Shown: piece by piece, positions 33,079 to 40,819 of the stretch
Layout: each line of letters opens with the position of its first letter
How positions within the stretch are numbered: position 1 is the first letter of the stretch
Source of the DNA: Mucilaginibacter robiniae
Lineage (GTDB): Bacteria > Bacteroidota > Bacteroidia > Sphingobacteriales > Sphingobacteriaceae
Direction of reading: 5' to 3'
Length of the DNA stretch: 64,000 nucleotides
Assembly (NCBI RefSeq): GCF_012849215.1
Contig: NZ_CP051682.1
Location: 1,798,001-1,862,000, forward strand
The notes under the pieces: model-generated
Databases searched by the model: none
Told to the model about the DNA's origin: nothing
Seen by the model: only the letters and a program-made list of their open reading frames with translations
Made by a program: the position numbers and the translations under genes

Positions 33079-33783
33079 ATGAAAAAGCTGCTTACTTTTT
33101 GCTTCCTGTTTTTAGCTACTGGTTTGCTGGCCAAAGCTCCACGTAATCAGTATGTACGCATTAAAACCACTTATGGCGAATGCATTATCCGTTTGTATAA
33201 CGAAACGCCTAAGCACCGCGATAACTTTGTTAAACTTACTAAACAGGGCTTCTACAACGGTACGCTGTTTCATAGGGTAATACAAAACTTTATGATTCAG
33301 GGTGGCGACCCAGATTCGAAAAAAGCACAGCCAGGTGCTGAGCTGGGTAATGGCGATGTGAAATATACTATACCGGCTGAGTTTCGCGACAGCTTGTTCC
33401 ATAAGCGGGGCGTACTGGCAGCAGCACGCGAAGGCGACAATGTGAACCCCAGCAAAGCTTCCAGCGGATGCCAATTTTATATTGTGGAAGGCCGTCGCTT
33501 TACCGATGGCAGGTTGGATACTTTAGAACAAACCCGCCTCAAAGGCCGCAAAATACCCGCCTGGCAGCGCGAGTGGTATAAATCGGTAGGTGGTGTACCT
33601 CACCTGGACCAGAACTACACGGTTTATGGCGAAGTGGTAAGCGGTCTGGATATGGTTGACCGCATTGCCGCTGTAGCTAAAGACCCACGCGACCGCCCAT
33701 TACATGACGTTCCGATGCAGGTTGAACTACTGAGTAAAAAAGAATGCAAGCAACTGGATCAGTTGCTTCATATTAATTCTTAA
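33079..33783 (+). CDS. Secreted cyclophilin-type peptidyl-prolyl isomerase
   Basis: 234 residues from the ATG at 33079 (an in-frame ATG at 33058 lies inside the previous gene and lacks signal character). A signal peptide, MKKLLTFCFLFLATGLLAKA, precedes the cyclophilin domain: ITTYGECIIRLYNETPKHRD, GFYNGTLFHRVIQNFMIQGG, and AAAREGDNVNPSKASSGCQF, which carries the QFYIV core. The C-terminal part (YTVYGEVVSGLDMVDRIA) is typical. An insert around residues 150-180 (EQTRLKGRKIPAWQREWYKS) is longer than in E. coli PpiA and common in Bacteroidota. It should assist folding in the periplasm. Confidence 0.93.
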   Translation: MKKLLTFCFLFLATGLLAKAPRNQYVRIKTTYGECIIRLYNETPKHRDNFVKLTKQGFYNGTLFHRVIQNFMIQGGDPDSKKAQPGAELGNGDVKYTIPAEFRDSLFHKRGVLAAAREGDNVNPSKASSGCQFYIVEGRRFTDGRLDTLEQTRLKGRKIPAWQREWYKSVGGVPHLDQNYTVYGEVVSGLDMVDRIAAVAKDPRDRPLHDVPMQVELLSKKECKQLDQLLHINS

Positions 33784-33834
33784 ATAACATAAAACACGAG
33801 TTGCATTCTTTAATCAGGCATGCAGCATAAGTAT

Positions 33835-34602
33835 ATGAAAATTATTACTTACAATGTTAATGGTATCCGGTCGGCCATGAGCAAGAACTGGCTATCTTGG
33901 TTACAGGCTACAGATGCAGATGTAATTTGTTTACAAGAAATCAAGGCAACGCCTGATGTACTGACCGATTTGTTTCTGGTAGAACAAATGGGCTATCAGC
34001 ACTATTGGTTTCCGGCCGAAAAGAAAGGCTATAGCGGTACGGCTATCTTTACCAAACAGACGCCCAACCATATAGCTTATGGCTGTGGCATTCCTGATTT
34101 TGATCGTGAGGGCCGTAATATCCGGGTGGATTTTGATGATATATCCGTCATGAGCGTATATTTTCCGTCAGGATCAAGCGGCGATGAACGGCAGGGCTTT
34201 AAATACCGTTTTCTGGACGAGTTTGGCGAATACCTTAACCAACTGAAATGGGCTTACCCCAAACTGGTAGTATCCGGCGATTACAACATCTGCCACAAAC
34301 CTATTGATATTCATAATCCTAAATCTAACGCTAACTCATCAGGCTTTTTACCGGAAGAACGGGCGTGGATGGATGAGTTTGTAGCTTCAGGCTTTGTAGA
34401 TAGTTTCAGATACCTGAACAAAGAGCCGCACAACTACACTTGGTGGAGCTTTAGAGCCGGTGCCCGTAACAAAAACCTGGGCTGGCGTATTGATTACAAC
34501 ATGGTAACTACTGACCTGCAAAACCATATTGCCCGTGCAGCTATTTTACCCGAAGCCCGCCACTCCGACCATTGCCCTGTACTGCTGGAACTAAGTTTAT
34601 GA
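33835..34602 (+). CDS. xth: Exodeoxyribonuclease III
   Basis: 255 residues from the ATG at 33835 (MKIITYNVNGIRSA); the frame extends five codons upstream to 33820, which adds nothing conserved. Catalytic residues of the AP-endonuclease family are visible: Asn in NVNG, Glu in CLQEIKA, Tyr/Asp/Asn in SGDYNICHKP, and Asp/His in RHSDHCPVLLEL. The TWWSFRAGARNKNLGWRIDY loop is characteristic. It performs 3'-5' exonuclease and apurinic-site cleavage in base excision repair. It is a single gene with no partner. Confidence 0.95.
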   Translation: MKIITYNVNGIRSAMSKNWLSWLQATDADVICLQEIKATPDVLTDLFLVEQMGYQHYWFPAEKKGYSGTAIFTKQTPNHIAYGCGIPDFDREGRNIRVDFDDISVMSVYFPSGSSGDERQGFKYRFLDEFGEYLNQLKWAYPKLVVSGDYNICHKPIDIHNPKSNANSSGFLPEERAWMDEFVASGFVDSFRYLNKEPHNYTWWSFRAGARNKNLGWRIDYNMVTTDLQNHIARAAILPEARHSDHCPVLLELSL

Positions 34603-34717
34603 TAATTTAGAGGTACCTTCTTCATTAATTGAAATGGGTGTATCTAATTGTATTTAAACAAAACACCTGCACGCTTTTACGCTTTTGTAAAGAGTACTTT
34701 GTTTAAATTATTCCATC

Positions 34718-35263
34718 ATGAACAGAAGAGTGGACCGTGAGATTAGTGCGTTTATTAAAGGTGGTTTAGTAAAGCTTTATGTAATTGCACCTGTACAAAA
34801 AATGTTTACCACTGTTGCCGTGGTCGCAGCCTTAAGTAGCATAGCAGGTTGTAGTCAGCAAAAAAAAGATAAAGAAATTAAGGCTGATATTACCATCAAG
34901 GCCAAAACCGATGTAAACTTTGTTGGGGTAAACTATACGGTAGATCAGGGTATAGTTACACTTACCGGCACATCGCCCGCTCAAAAAACCAAAGAAGCTG
35001 TTGAGCATACCGTCAAAAGTATCAACATTATCAAAGGCGTTAATAATCAAATTAAGGTAGGCTCTGTACTTTTAGACAATGATTACACGCTTAAACTAGC
35101 AGTTGATAGCGTATTGGCTGATTACCCGGCTGTAGAAGCCCGTGTTGAACAACAAGTAGTTACTTTGCTAGGCAAAACACCTAAGCAGGAAGCGGGAAAG
35201 CTATTACCTGCTATTGATAAACTACACCCGGCTAAAGTTGAGAACGAGCTGGTAATGGAGTAG
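34718..35263 (+). CDS. BON-domain lipoprotein
   Basis: 181 residues from the ATG at 34718. A hydrophobic segment with a lipobox-like SSIAGC (Cys45) is followed by two BON domains (about 53-115 and 118-181), the first with VNYTVDQGIVTLTGTSPAQK and VNNQIKVG, the second with VLADYPAVEARVEQQVVTLL. The signal starts unusually late; an internal ATG at 34802 would give a shorter signal but without basic residues, so the start is uncertain. BON proteins bind membranes and often respond to envelope or osmotic stress. Confidence 0.75.
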   Translation: MNRRVDREISAFIKGGLVKLYVIAPVQKMFTTVAVVAALSSIAGCSQQKKDKEIKADITIKAKTDVNFVGVNYTVDQGIVTLTGTSPAQKTKEAVEHTVKSINIIKGVNNQIKVGSVLLDNDYTLKLAVDSVLADYPAVEARVEQQVVTLLGKTPKQEAGKLLPAIDKLHPAKVENELVME

Positions 35264-35313
35264 ACTTTCTTGCGCCAGAGCATACGCTTAAATAGGTTAC
35301 GCAAGTAAAACAA

Positions 35314-35360
35314 ATCATCTGCTACCAAATAGTCTTCAAAGTATATTGCCAGCAGATGAT
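35314..35360. other. Inverted repeat between convergent genes
   Basis: ATCATCTGCT (35314-35323) and AGCAGATGAT (35351-35360) form a perfect 10-bp stem with a 27-base loop. A second pair, CTTGCG / CGCAAG, lies just upstream. They sit between the convergent BON gene and the 35370 gene. A bidirectional terminator is plausible, but the loop is long and no T tract is strong. Confidence 0.4.
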
Positions 35361-35369
35361 ATATTTAAA

Positions 35370-35882
35370 TTACATCTTTTGACCTATGTAATCAGTCATG
35401 GAATTAATCAGGTTAGATAGTTCTATAAATTTAGCATCCGAATACTCGATAATCTGAATTTCATTATTAAACCTGATGAACTTAATAGTTGCACTTGGAG
35501 GTTGATTAGAGCTATAATCATCACCGTTTAAAACCCGGTGAGCAAAAATATTTCTCTGTTCTATAGCATAAGCCAAATCCTGACTTAAGGTATAAGCTGC
35601 ATTACCAGGGGTTGTAGCCCTAATAGATTTATAGCTTTTATACCATTTCTCATCATAGTTTACAGCTATATATTGAAAAACAGGCGTTTTGTGGTTGAAG
35701 TTCATCCGGTCGTCATTTAACAGGAGCAACTGCATATCGTAGTTCTTCTTTTGGTCATCACCGCAAAAATGTTTTGCAATGTAAAAGTTCAGCACTTGCT
35801 CCAGAATAGTTATATCGTGTAAAATCTTTCCGCGATAAAGTATTGACTTCTCAACAAACTTCTCGTACTCATCATGTGTCAT
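35370..35882 (-). CDS. Hypothetical protein with a HEPN-like RNxxAH motif
   Basis: 170 residues from the ATG at 35882 (a TTG at 35909 would extend it by nine). The protein is helical and soluble: YRGKILHDITILEQVLNFYI, NFNHKTPVFQYIAVNYDEKW, and AYAIEQRNIFAHRVLNGDDY, which contains R110-x4-H115. The R-x4-6-H motif at the start of a helix is the active-site signature of HEPN ribonucleases. The early LEQVLNFYIAKHF segment resembles the first long helix of such folds. No partner antitoxin (MNT) is next to it. Assignment to HEPN is a hypothesis from motif and helical content only; a housekeeping role cannot be excluded. Confidence 0.6.
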   Translation of the reverse strand: MTHDEYEKFVEKSILYRGKILHDITILEQVLNFYIAKHFCGDDQKKNYDMQLLLLNDDRMNFNHKTPVFQYIAVNYDEKWYKSYKSIRATTPGNAAYTLSQDLAYAIEQRNIFAHRVLNGDDYSSNQPPSATIKFIRFNNEIQIIEYSDAKFIELSNLINSMTDYIGQKM

Positions 35883-36179
35883 AAGATGCTTTTTGGCGCG
35901 AACATACAAACTATTTCCAATTACTTTTAGAAGCGTGCAGAAGAATGTTACATACGCACCAGCAGTTTAACATCATCATTACTTCCAGCAAAAGCTAATT
36001 GTATAGCTATAGCGTAGACATTCGCATGACAAAAGCAACACAGTGTCTCATTAACTATCCAATAATTTATTTTCTTTACGATAAATCTTCCAAATTATGC
36101 AAGAGCTGAATTATGGCATATCTATTGTAAAGTATTATATGTTATTAATTATTATTCATTTACCTTAAAAAATACTATC

Positions 36180-36335
36180 ATGAGATCCTTATTGTATATT
36201 ATCGCAGTTATTTTAATTATTGGCTGGATATTAGGTGCATTCGTTTATTCAGTTGGCGGATTAATACATATATTATTAGTTATTGCTATCATATCCTTAA
36301 TTCTGGGCTTCCTCAGAAGAGATACAGCACTGTAA
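36180..36335 (+). CDS. Tiny two-helix membrane protein (lmo0937 family)
   Basis: 51 residues: MRSLLYIIAVILIIGWILGA, a short FVYSVGGLIH link, then a second hydrophobic segment (ILLVIAIISLILGF) and LRRDTAL. The pattern, two membrane helices joined by S-x-G-G-L-I-H, is that of the lmo0937 family of small membrane proteins, often stress-induced. It lies in the gap between two minus-strand genes and ends 12 bases before a strong terminator. Confidence 0.8.
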   Translation: MRSLLYIIAVILIIGWILGAFVYSVGGLIHILLVIAIISLILGFLRRDTAL

Positions 36336-36347
36336 TTACAGTTATAT

Positions 36348-36388
36348 AAAAAAAGAGGCTGTCTTTAAGTAAGACAGCCTCTTTTTTT
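36348..36388. terminator. Bidirectional intrinsic terminator
   Basis: AAGAGGCTGTCTT pairs with AAGACAGCCTCTT around TAAGT, flanked by A and T tracts on both sides. It serves the tiny membrane-protein gene (plus) and the YjbR gene (minus). Confidence 0.9.
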
Positions 36389-36411
36389 ATTTTCCAACCT
36401 TGCCACAGTAC

Positions 36412-36771
36412 CTATTCAACATTATTAGTAAAAGAAGCACGTACCTTTTTAGGTAAGCTTTGTACAATTAAGGTATATGAATGATCAATCATGTCGCACA
36501 ATTGCTGGCGTGTAAGCTGGCCATCGGTATAAACAGTATTCCAATGTACTTTATTCATGTGAAAGCCGGGTTGCACCTCTGTATATTGCTCCCGCAACTC
36601 TATAGCCCTCTCAGGGTTGCATTTTACGTTAAAACGGTTACTCGCCTTTAGTCCTATCAATAAAAATACTTTATCGGCAGCTTTAAACACCAAGGTATCA
36701 TCGCCAAACGGAAAGCTTTCGGTTACCGCTGGTTTAAGCAGACAATAGTCGCGTATTTCTTCAATGTTCAT
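36412..36771 (-). CDS. MmcQ/YjbR family protein
   Basis: 119 residues, the full CyaY-like/YjbR fold. N-terminal MNIEEIRDYCLLKPAVTESF, PFGDDTLVFKAADKVFLLIG, CNPERAIELREQYTEVQPGF, and HMNKVHWNTVYTDGQLTRQQ, ending with a helix DMIDHSYTLIVQSLPKKVR. These small proteins have a DNA-binding-like surface but no proven function. It is transcribed alone, ending at the shared terminator at 36348. Confidence 0.92.
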   Translation of the reverse strand: MNIEEIRDYCLLKPAVTESFPFGDDTLVFKAADKVFLLIGLKASNRFNVKCNPERAIELREQYTEVQPGFHMNKVHWNTVYTDGQLTRQQLCDMIDHSYTLIVQSLPKKVRASFTNNVE

Positions 36772-36832
36772 CAGCTAACTAATTTATAATTGATTAATAT
36801 GAGGCGTATGGAACCAGTAATCACGGTAACTT

Positions 36833-37891
36833 TTAATTCAGTTTCACTCTTGGGTCTATCCACACGTAAATAATATCGACCAAGATATTAATGATTACAA
36901 AAATAAAAGCAATGAACAAGATAGAGCCAATAATCACCGGGAAATCCGACATCTCCAGTGCATCTACCGTTACTTTACCCAGTCCATTGTAACCGAATAT
37001 ATACTCTACAAAAAAGGCTCCGGCCAGCAACGAGGCGAACCAGTTGGCAATAGCTGTAATAACCGGGTTCAGTGCATTAGGCAGCGCATGGCGATATACA
37101 ATAGCATTTCGGCTTAATCCTTTAGCTTTAGCTGTACGAATGTAATCTTGGCTTAGTACCTCAAGCATGGAGTTGCGGGTAAGCTGCACAATAATAGCTA
37201 GCGGGCGTAGCCCCAGCGTAAGAGCCGGTAGTACCAGGTTGTGCCAGATAGTAACCTCTCCTTTAAACGGATCGTAAGTATGCAGACTACCCGTCATGTC
37301 CAGCCCAGTATATCGGCTTAGTACAAAGCCAAACAACCAGGCTATCAAAATACCGGCAAAAAATGAGGGAGCCGAAATACCCAGTACCGAAAAGCCTACG
37401 GCCAAGCGGTCAATCCACGAGTTTTGATGTACAGCGCTGAGTACGCCCAAGAATATGCCTAGTACAATAGCCAGCAGCATAGCGCAAACCGCCAATATCA
37501 GTGTATTTGGAATCACCTCCAGCAGAATAGCCGCTACTTCTTTATGCGTTTGATATGAACGGCGTAAATAAGGCCATTTCAAAGCTAATACCTTATGGGC
37601 TGAAACGGGAAAGAGCCGAACATAATGGTATTTCTGCTGCTCTTCAGTGGTACGCTCATGCAGACCAATAGGTGAAAGATCGTTCAGGTAATAAGCAAAC
37701 TGAACAGGCAAGGATTTATCTAAACCGAACTCTTTACGTACAGCCTCCAAAGATTGCACGTCGGCACGCTGCCCCTGCGTCATACGAGCCGGGTCAACCG
37801 GCAAAATGTTGAATAAAAAGAATACCACTACCACAATGCCCAGCATTACAGCTAGTCCATAAAGGGTTTTGCGGAGCAGGTAAGTCAACAT
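36833..37891 (-). CDS. ABC transporter permease, DppB/OppB type
   Basis: 352 residues with about six membrane segments: the first near 8-30 (MLGIVVVVFFLFNILPVDP), others near 125-147, 160-187, 212-232, 270-292 and 312-338. The inner-membrane permease signature (EAA loop) is IRTAKAKGLSRNAIVYRHAL followed by PNALNPVI, as in peptide/nickel importers. A DppB-type subunit normally works with DppC, two ATPases and a binding protein, none of which is adjacent. It follows the BT_3928-type gene with a four-base gap, and both come after DUF1599 in one operon. The substrate is unknown. Confidence 0.9.
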   Translation of the reverse strand: MLTYLLRKTLYGLAVMLGIVVVVFFLFNILPVDPARMTQGQRADVQSLEAVRKEFGLDKSLPVQFAYYLNDLSPIGLHERTTEEQQKYHYVRLFPVSAHKVLALKWPYLRRSYQTHKEVAAILLEVIPNTLILAVCAMLLAIVLGIFLGVLSAVHQNSWIDRLAVGFSVLGISAPSFFAGILIAWLFGFVLSRYTGLDMTGSLHTYDPFKGEVTIWHNLVLPALTLGLRPLAIIVQLTRNSMLEVLSQDYIRTAKAKGLSRNAIVYRHALPNALNPVITAIANWFASLLAGAFFVEYIFGYNGLGKVTVDALEMSDFPVIIGSILFIAFIFVIINILVDIIYVWIDPRVKLN

Positions 37892-37895
37892 CAGT

Positions 37896-39047
37896 TTAAC
37901 GTTTTTGCAGATATTGTTTTACTAGCCTATTGTAATCGGGCATCGTATGGAAATGCCATTTGTTGATCACTGTTCCGTTCTTCATGAGCAAAATGCCCGG
38001 ATTAGACCGTACCATAGTTTTCAGCGGCACGCCATCAGCATAAAATATTTCACCGGCCCAATGGTGTGCTTTGGCAAAAGCCTGCGCATCGGGTACCGAA
38101 TTAGCAGTAAGCAGTACCGTACGAATATTATAGTTCTGAACCAGGTTTATGGCTAAGGCATTCAGTTCTCCTATAGCCGCTTCATTAATATCCTGTAAAT
38201 TATAGGCTACCACAATCAGGTTATAAAATGGGTTAGCCAGCAGTTCCTGTGTATAATCATTACCCTGCGCATCATGAATAGCCAAGTCGCGTATTTTCGG
38301 GGTAAACCCTTGCTTTACCAACCGGCGTTCCGGGTCGCCTTGTATCTGCCAGCTGTTATCTTTCCAGATGCCGCTTTTCAGATATTCTTTGTCGGTAATG
38401 TTTTTAGTAGCGCCCGTATTTTTATTTTTCAGATTATACGTTAGTTCATATTCGTCGGGCTGAGCGCCGGGAGGCGTTTTCATTTCATCGGGCAGATTAG
38501 CGCCTACTTTATAAGGCAGAAAGTCAATTACCGGCAAAAAGTTATAGGTGTACACACCTACGCCTAAAGCTACCACTACAGCAAAAACCAACCAGCGAGT
38601 TTCCGTTTGTGCACTCACCAGCGGCTGTAATCTGCTCCGATTTGAAAATACCACCAGTACTAAGGCCAGCAGCACCATATCCTTCTCGAACGATTGCCAA
38701 GGGGTTAGCGGAATAGCATCGCCAAAGCAGCCACAGGTTTGTACAACTTTAAAATAAGCCGAATAAAATGTCAGGAAACCAAAAAATATAATGAGCAGCA
38801 ACAGTCCCCAAGTTACCGAACTGATGCGTAAGCCTAATAGCAGAGCAAAGCCTAAAATCATTTCCAACGCGCATAGTACAATAGCCAACGTTAAAGCTAA
38901 GCCGTTTAAAAAAGTTACGTGAAATACCTCAAAATACTCCTGTAGCTTGTACGAAAAGCCCAGTGGGTCATTAGCCTTAATCAGTCCTGAAAAGATGAAC
39001 AGCAGCCCAACGGCAATACGGCAAAACCAGATTAGCGCATTTTTCAT
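37896..39047 (-). CDS. BT_3928 family protein (DoxX-like membrane domain plus thioredoxin-like domain)
   Basis: 383 residues. Four N-terminal membrane helices form a DoxX-like module (FCRIAVGLLFIFSGLIKAND, near 1-140) that ends in a CGCFGD motif (Cys105, Cys107) and PLTPWQSFEKD. A fifth helix (about 150-170) leads to a periplasmic thioredoxin-like part (180-383) with NLIVVAYNLQDINEAAIGEL and GILLMKNGTVINKWHFHTMP. The CGC pair recalls MauE-like or vitamin-K-epoxide-reductase-type redox partners. Its start overlaps the DUF1599 stop by four bases (ATGA) and the permease follows four bases after its end, a tight three-gene operon. Confidence 0.88.
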   Translation of the reverse strand: MKNALIWFCRIAVGLLFIFSGLIKANDPLGFSYKLQEYFEVFHVTFLNGLALTLAIVLCALEMILGFALLLGLRISSVTWGLLLLIIFFGFLTFYSAYFKVVQTCGCFGDAIPLTPWQSFEKDMVLLALVLVVFSNRSRLQPLVSAQTETRWLVFAVVVALGVGVYTYNFLPVIDFLPYKVGANLPDEMKTPPGAQPDEYELTYNLKNKNTGATKNITDKEYLKSGIWKDNSWQIQGDPERRLVKQGFTPKIRDLAIHDAQGNDYTQELLANPFYNLIVVAYNLQDINEAAIGELNALAINLVQNYNIRTVLLTANSVPDAQAFAKAHHWAGEIFYADGVPLKTMVRSNPGILLMKNGTVINKWHFHTMPDYNRLVKQYLQKR

Positions 39048-39583
39048 TTTATTCCCATTTTTATCAAGGCAAACACAGCGTAATTCAGCATATCCTGATA
39101 GTTGGCTTTTACCCCTTCCGAAGCTACAGTTTGCCCTTGGTTGTCTTCAATTTGCTTTACACGCAGTAACTTCATCAAAATTAAATCGGTTAATGAACTG
39201 ATACGCATATCGCGCCAAGCCTCGCCATAATCATGATTTTTAGCCAGCATCAGTTCGCGGGTAGCAATCGAGTGTTCATCAAACAACTGACTTACATGTT
39301 CGGGCGATAACTCTGTTGGCGTATCCGGTCCGCTTTCCAGTTGCATTAAGGCAATTAGGCAGTAGTTTACAATGCCGATATATTCGCCTATAATATCATC
39401 TCCTACTTTTGAAACCTTTTTTTCTTCCAGTGTGCGGATACGCTGCGCTTTAATAAAAATCTGATCGGTAATAGATGATGGTCGCAAAATACGCCATGCG
39501 GTGCCATAATCGCGCGTTTTTTTGATGAACAGCTCTTTGCAGACTTTAATAACCGCCTCGTATTCAGCTAATGTATTGCTCAA
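39044..39583 (-). CDS. DUF1599 family protein with internal duplication
   Basis: 179 residues. The two halves are homologous: KTRDYGTAWRILRPSSITDQ (first) and KNHDYGEAWRDMRISSLTDL (second) are followed by I-x-K-x-x-R-x-x-x-x-E-x and a helix with a (I/M)LNY(A/C) motif. The repeated K-x-x-DYG-x-AWR is the core of DUF1599, whose all-helical fold recalls MazG-like nucleotide hydrolases (inference). The frame starts with TTG at 39583; no in-frame ATG is close, so this rare start is probably genuine. It is divergent from folP and overlaps the next gene by four bases. Confidence 0.85.
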   Translation of the reverse strand: MSNTLAEYEAVIKVCKELFIKKTRDYGTAWRILRPSSITDQIFIKAQRIRTLEEKKVSKVGDDIIGEYIGIVNYCLIALMQLESGPDTPTELSPEHVSQLFDEHSIATRELMLAKNHDYGEAWRDMRISSLTDLILMKLLRVKQIEDNQGQTVASEGVKANYQDMLNYAVFALIKMGIK

Positions 39584-39649
39584 AACAGTAGTGTTTAAAT
39601 TTTGTACGATATTTGTTTCAGGAACGGCAATTAACTCTGCCGCCGGTAA

Positions 39650-40510
39650 ATGGCTAAAGATACGTTTTTTCAGAAAAAGGCAACCTTAAATGCCCGCGGT
39701 ACACTGATAGATTTAACCCGTCCAAAGGTGATGGGCATTATCAATATCACACCCGATTCTTTTTATGCCGATAGCCGTCAGCTTGTTATTGAAGATGCGG
39801 TAAAGCAAGCCGGATTCATGCTACAACAAGGTGCTACCTTTTTAGATTTAGGTGCCTATTCTTCACGCCCTGGTGCTACAGATATTTCGGTACAGGAAGA
39901 AACCGACCGCTTGCTGCCTGTAGTGGAAGCTATCGTTCAAACGTATCCGCAAGCCATTTTATCTATTGATACTTTTCGGGCTTCTGTAGCCGAAGCTGCT
40001 ATCAAGACTGGAGCGCACCTTATTAATGATATATCGGGCGGGCAATTGGATGCTGATATGTTTGCTACTGTAGCCCGGTTGCAAGTACCTTATATTTTGA
40101 TGCACATGAAAGGCACCCCTCAAACTATGGTGCAGCTGGCCCAGTATGAGGATGTGTTCAGTGAAGTGTTTAATTACTTTGTAGAACGTTATGAGAAACT
40201 ACGTGCGTTGGGGGTACATGATGTGATTTTAGACCCAGGCTTTGGCTTTGCCAAAAAGGCCGAACATAGCTACGCTTTGCTTAACCGCTTGCAGGATTTT
40301 GATATGCTGGAACTGCCTATGCTGGTTGGCGTATCGCGCAAACGCATGATTTATGGTTTATTAAACACCACTGCTACCGAAGCCTTGAATGGCACTACCG
40401 TGGTAAATACCATAGCGTTAATGAAAGGTGCCAATATTTTGCGGGTACATGATGTAAAGGAAGCGGTAGAAGCAGTGAGGATTTGGGTAGAGGTGCAACG
40501 ACTTTGCTAG
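39650..40510 (+). CDS. folP: Dihydropteroate synthase
   Basis: 286 residues. Signature 1 is VMGIINITPDSFYADSRQ and signature 2 LDLGAYSSRPGATDIS. ILSIDTFRASVAEAA, HLINDISGGQLD, YILMHMKGTPQTM and LDPGFGFAKKAEHSYALL follow in the right order, and VGVSRKRMIYGLL carries the catalytic Lys/Arg. It condenses 6-hydroxymethyl-dihydropterin pyrophosphate with p-aminobenzoate in folate synthesis and is the sulfonamide target. It is divergent from DUF1599, an arrangement I recall from other Bacteroidota. Downstream lies repeat copy B. Confidence 0.96.
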   Translation: MAKDTFFQKKATLNARGTLIDLTRPKVMGIINITPDSFYADSRQLVIEDAVKQAGFMLQQGATFLDLGAYSSRPGATDISVQEETDRLLPVVEAIVQTYPQAILSIDTFRASVAEAAIKTGAHLINDISGGQLDADMFATVARLQVPYILMHMKGTPQTMVQLAQYEDVFSEVFNYFVERYEKLRALGVHDVILDPGFGFAKKAEHSYALLNRLQDFDMLELPMLVGVSRKRMIYGLLNTTATEALNGTTVVNTIALMKGANILRVHDVKEAVEAVRIWVEVQRLC

Positions 40511-40540
40511 GTTTTCTGTGTTCCTCCGTAAGGATAGGTT

Positions 40541-40671
40541 AAGGCAATACTGTGGCTACTTAGTGCTACCCGCAACATTCCTGATGCCGCCAAAAAAGAT
40601 TATTTATGGTTCTGTAATTTTAAACGTTAAACTGCGTCATGGCGAGGTACGAAGCCATTTCTGTACTAATA
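40541..40671 (+). repeat. 131-bp dispersed repeat, copy B
   Basis: Gapless counterpart of 21266-21396 in opposite orientation; 11 transitions and no transversion by hand count. The hairpin ATGGC / GCCAT with loop GAGGTACGAA lies at 40639-40658 and is unchanged. It starts 30 bases after the folP stop, in the 309-base gap before the convergent ligase gene. The rest of that gap contains only the hairpin terminator at 40756-40809. Confidence 0.9.
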
Positions 40672-40755
40672 TGAACCCTTTACTTAACCATAAAATAATG
40701 AACAGCTTGCCTGATACTGCCTTTGTAAAATCAGACTATGCACAGCAAAGGAGCT

Positions 40756-40809
40756 AGAAAAACTTGCTTCAGGTTCTTTATATTTTCACAAAAGAACCTA
40801 AAGCAAGTT
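40756..40809 (-). terminator. Long hairpin terminator of the ligase operon
   Basis: AACTTGCTT-C-AGGTTCTTT (40761-40779) pairs with AAAGAACCT-A-AAGCAAGTT (40791-40809), 18 of 19 positions, around an 11-base loop. Read on the minus strand it runs into TTTTTC. It begins 11 bases after the ligase stop. Confidence 0.8.
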
Positions 40810-40819
40810 TACTTAAATG

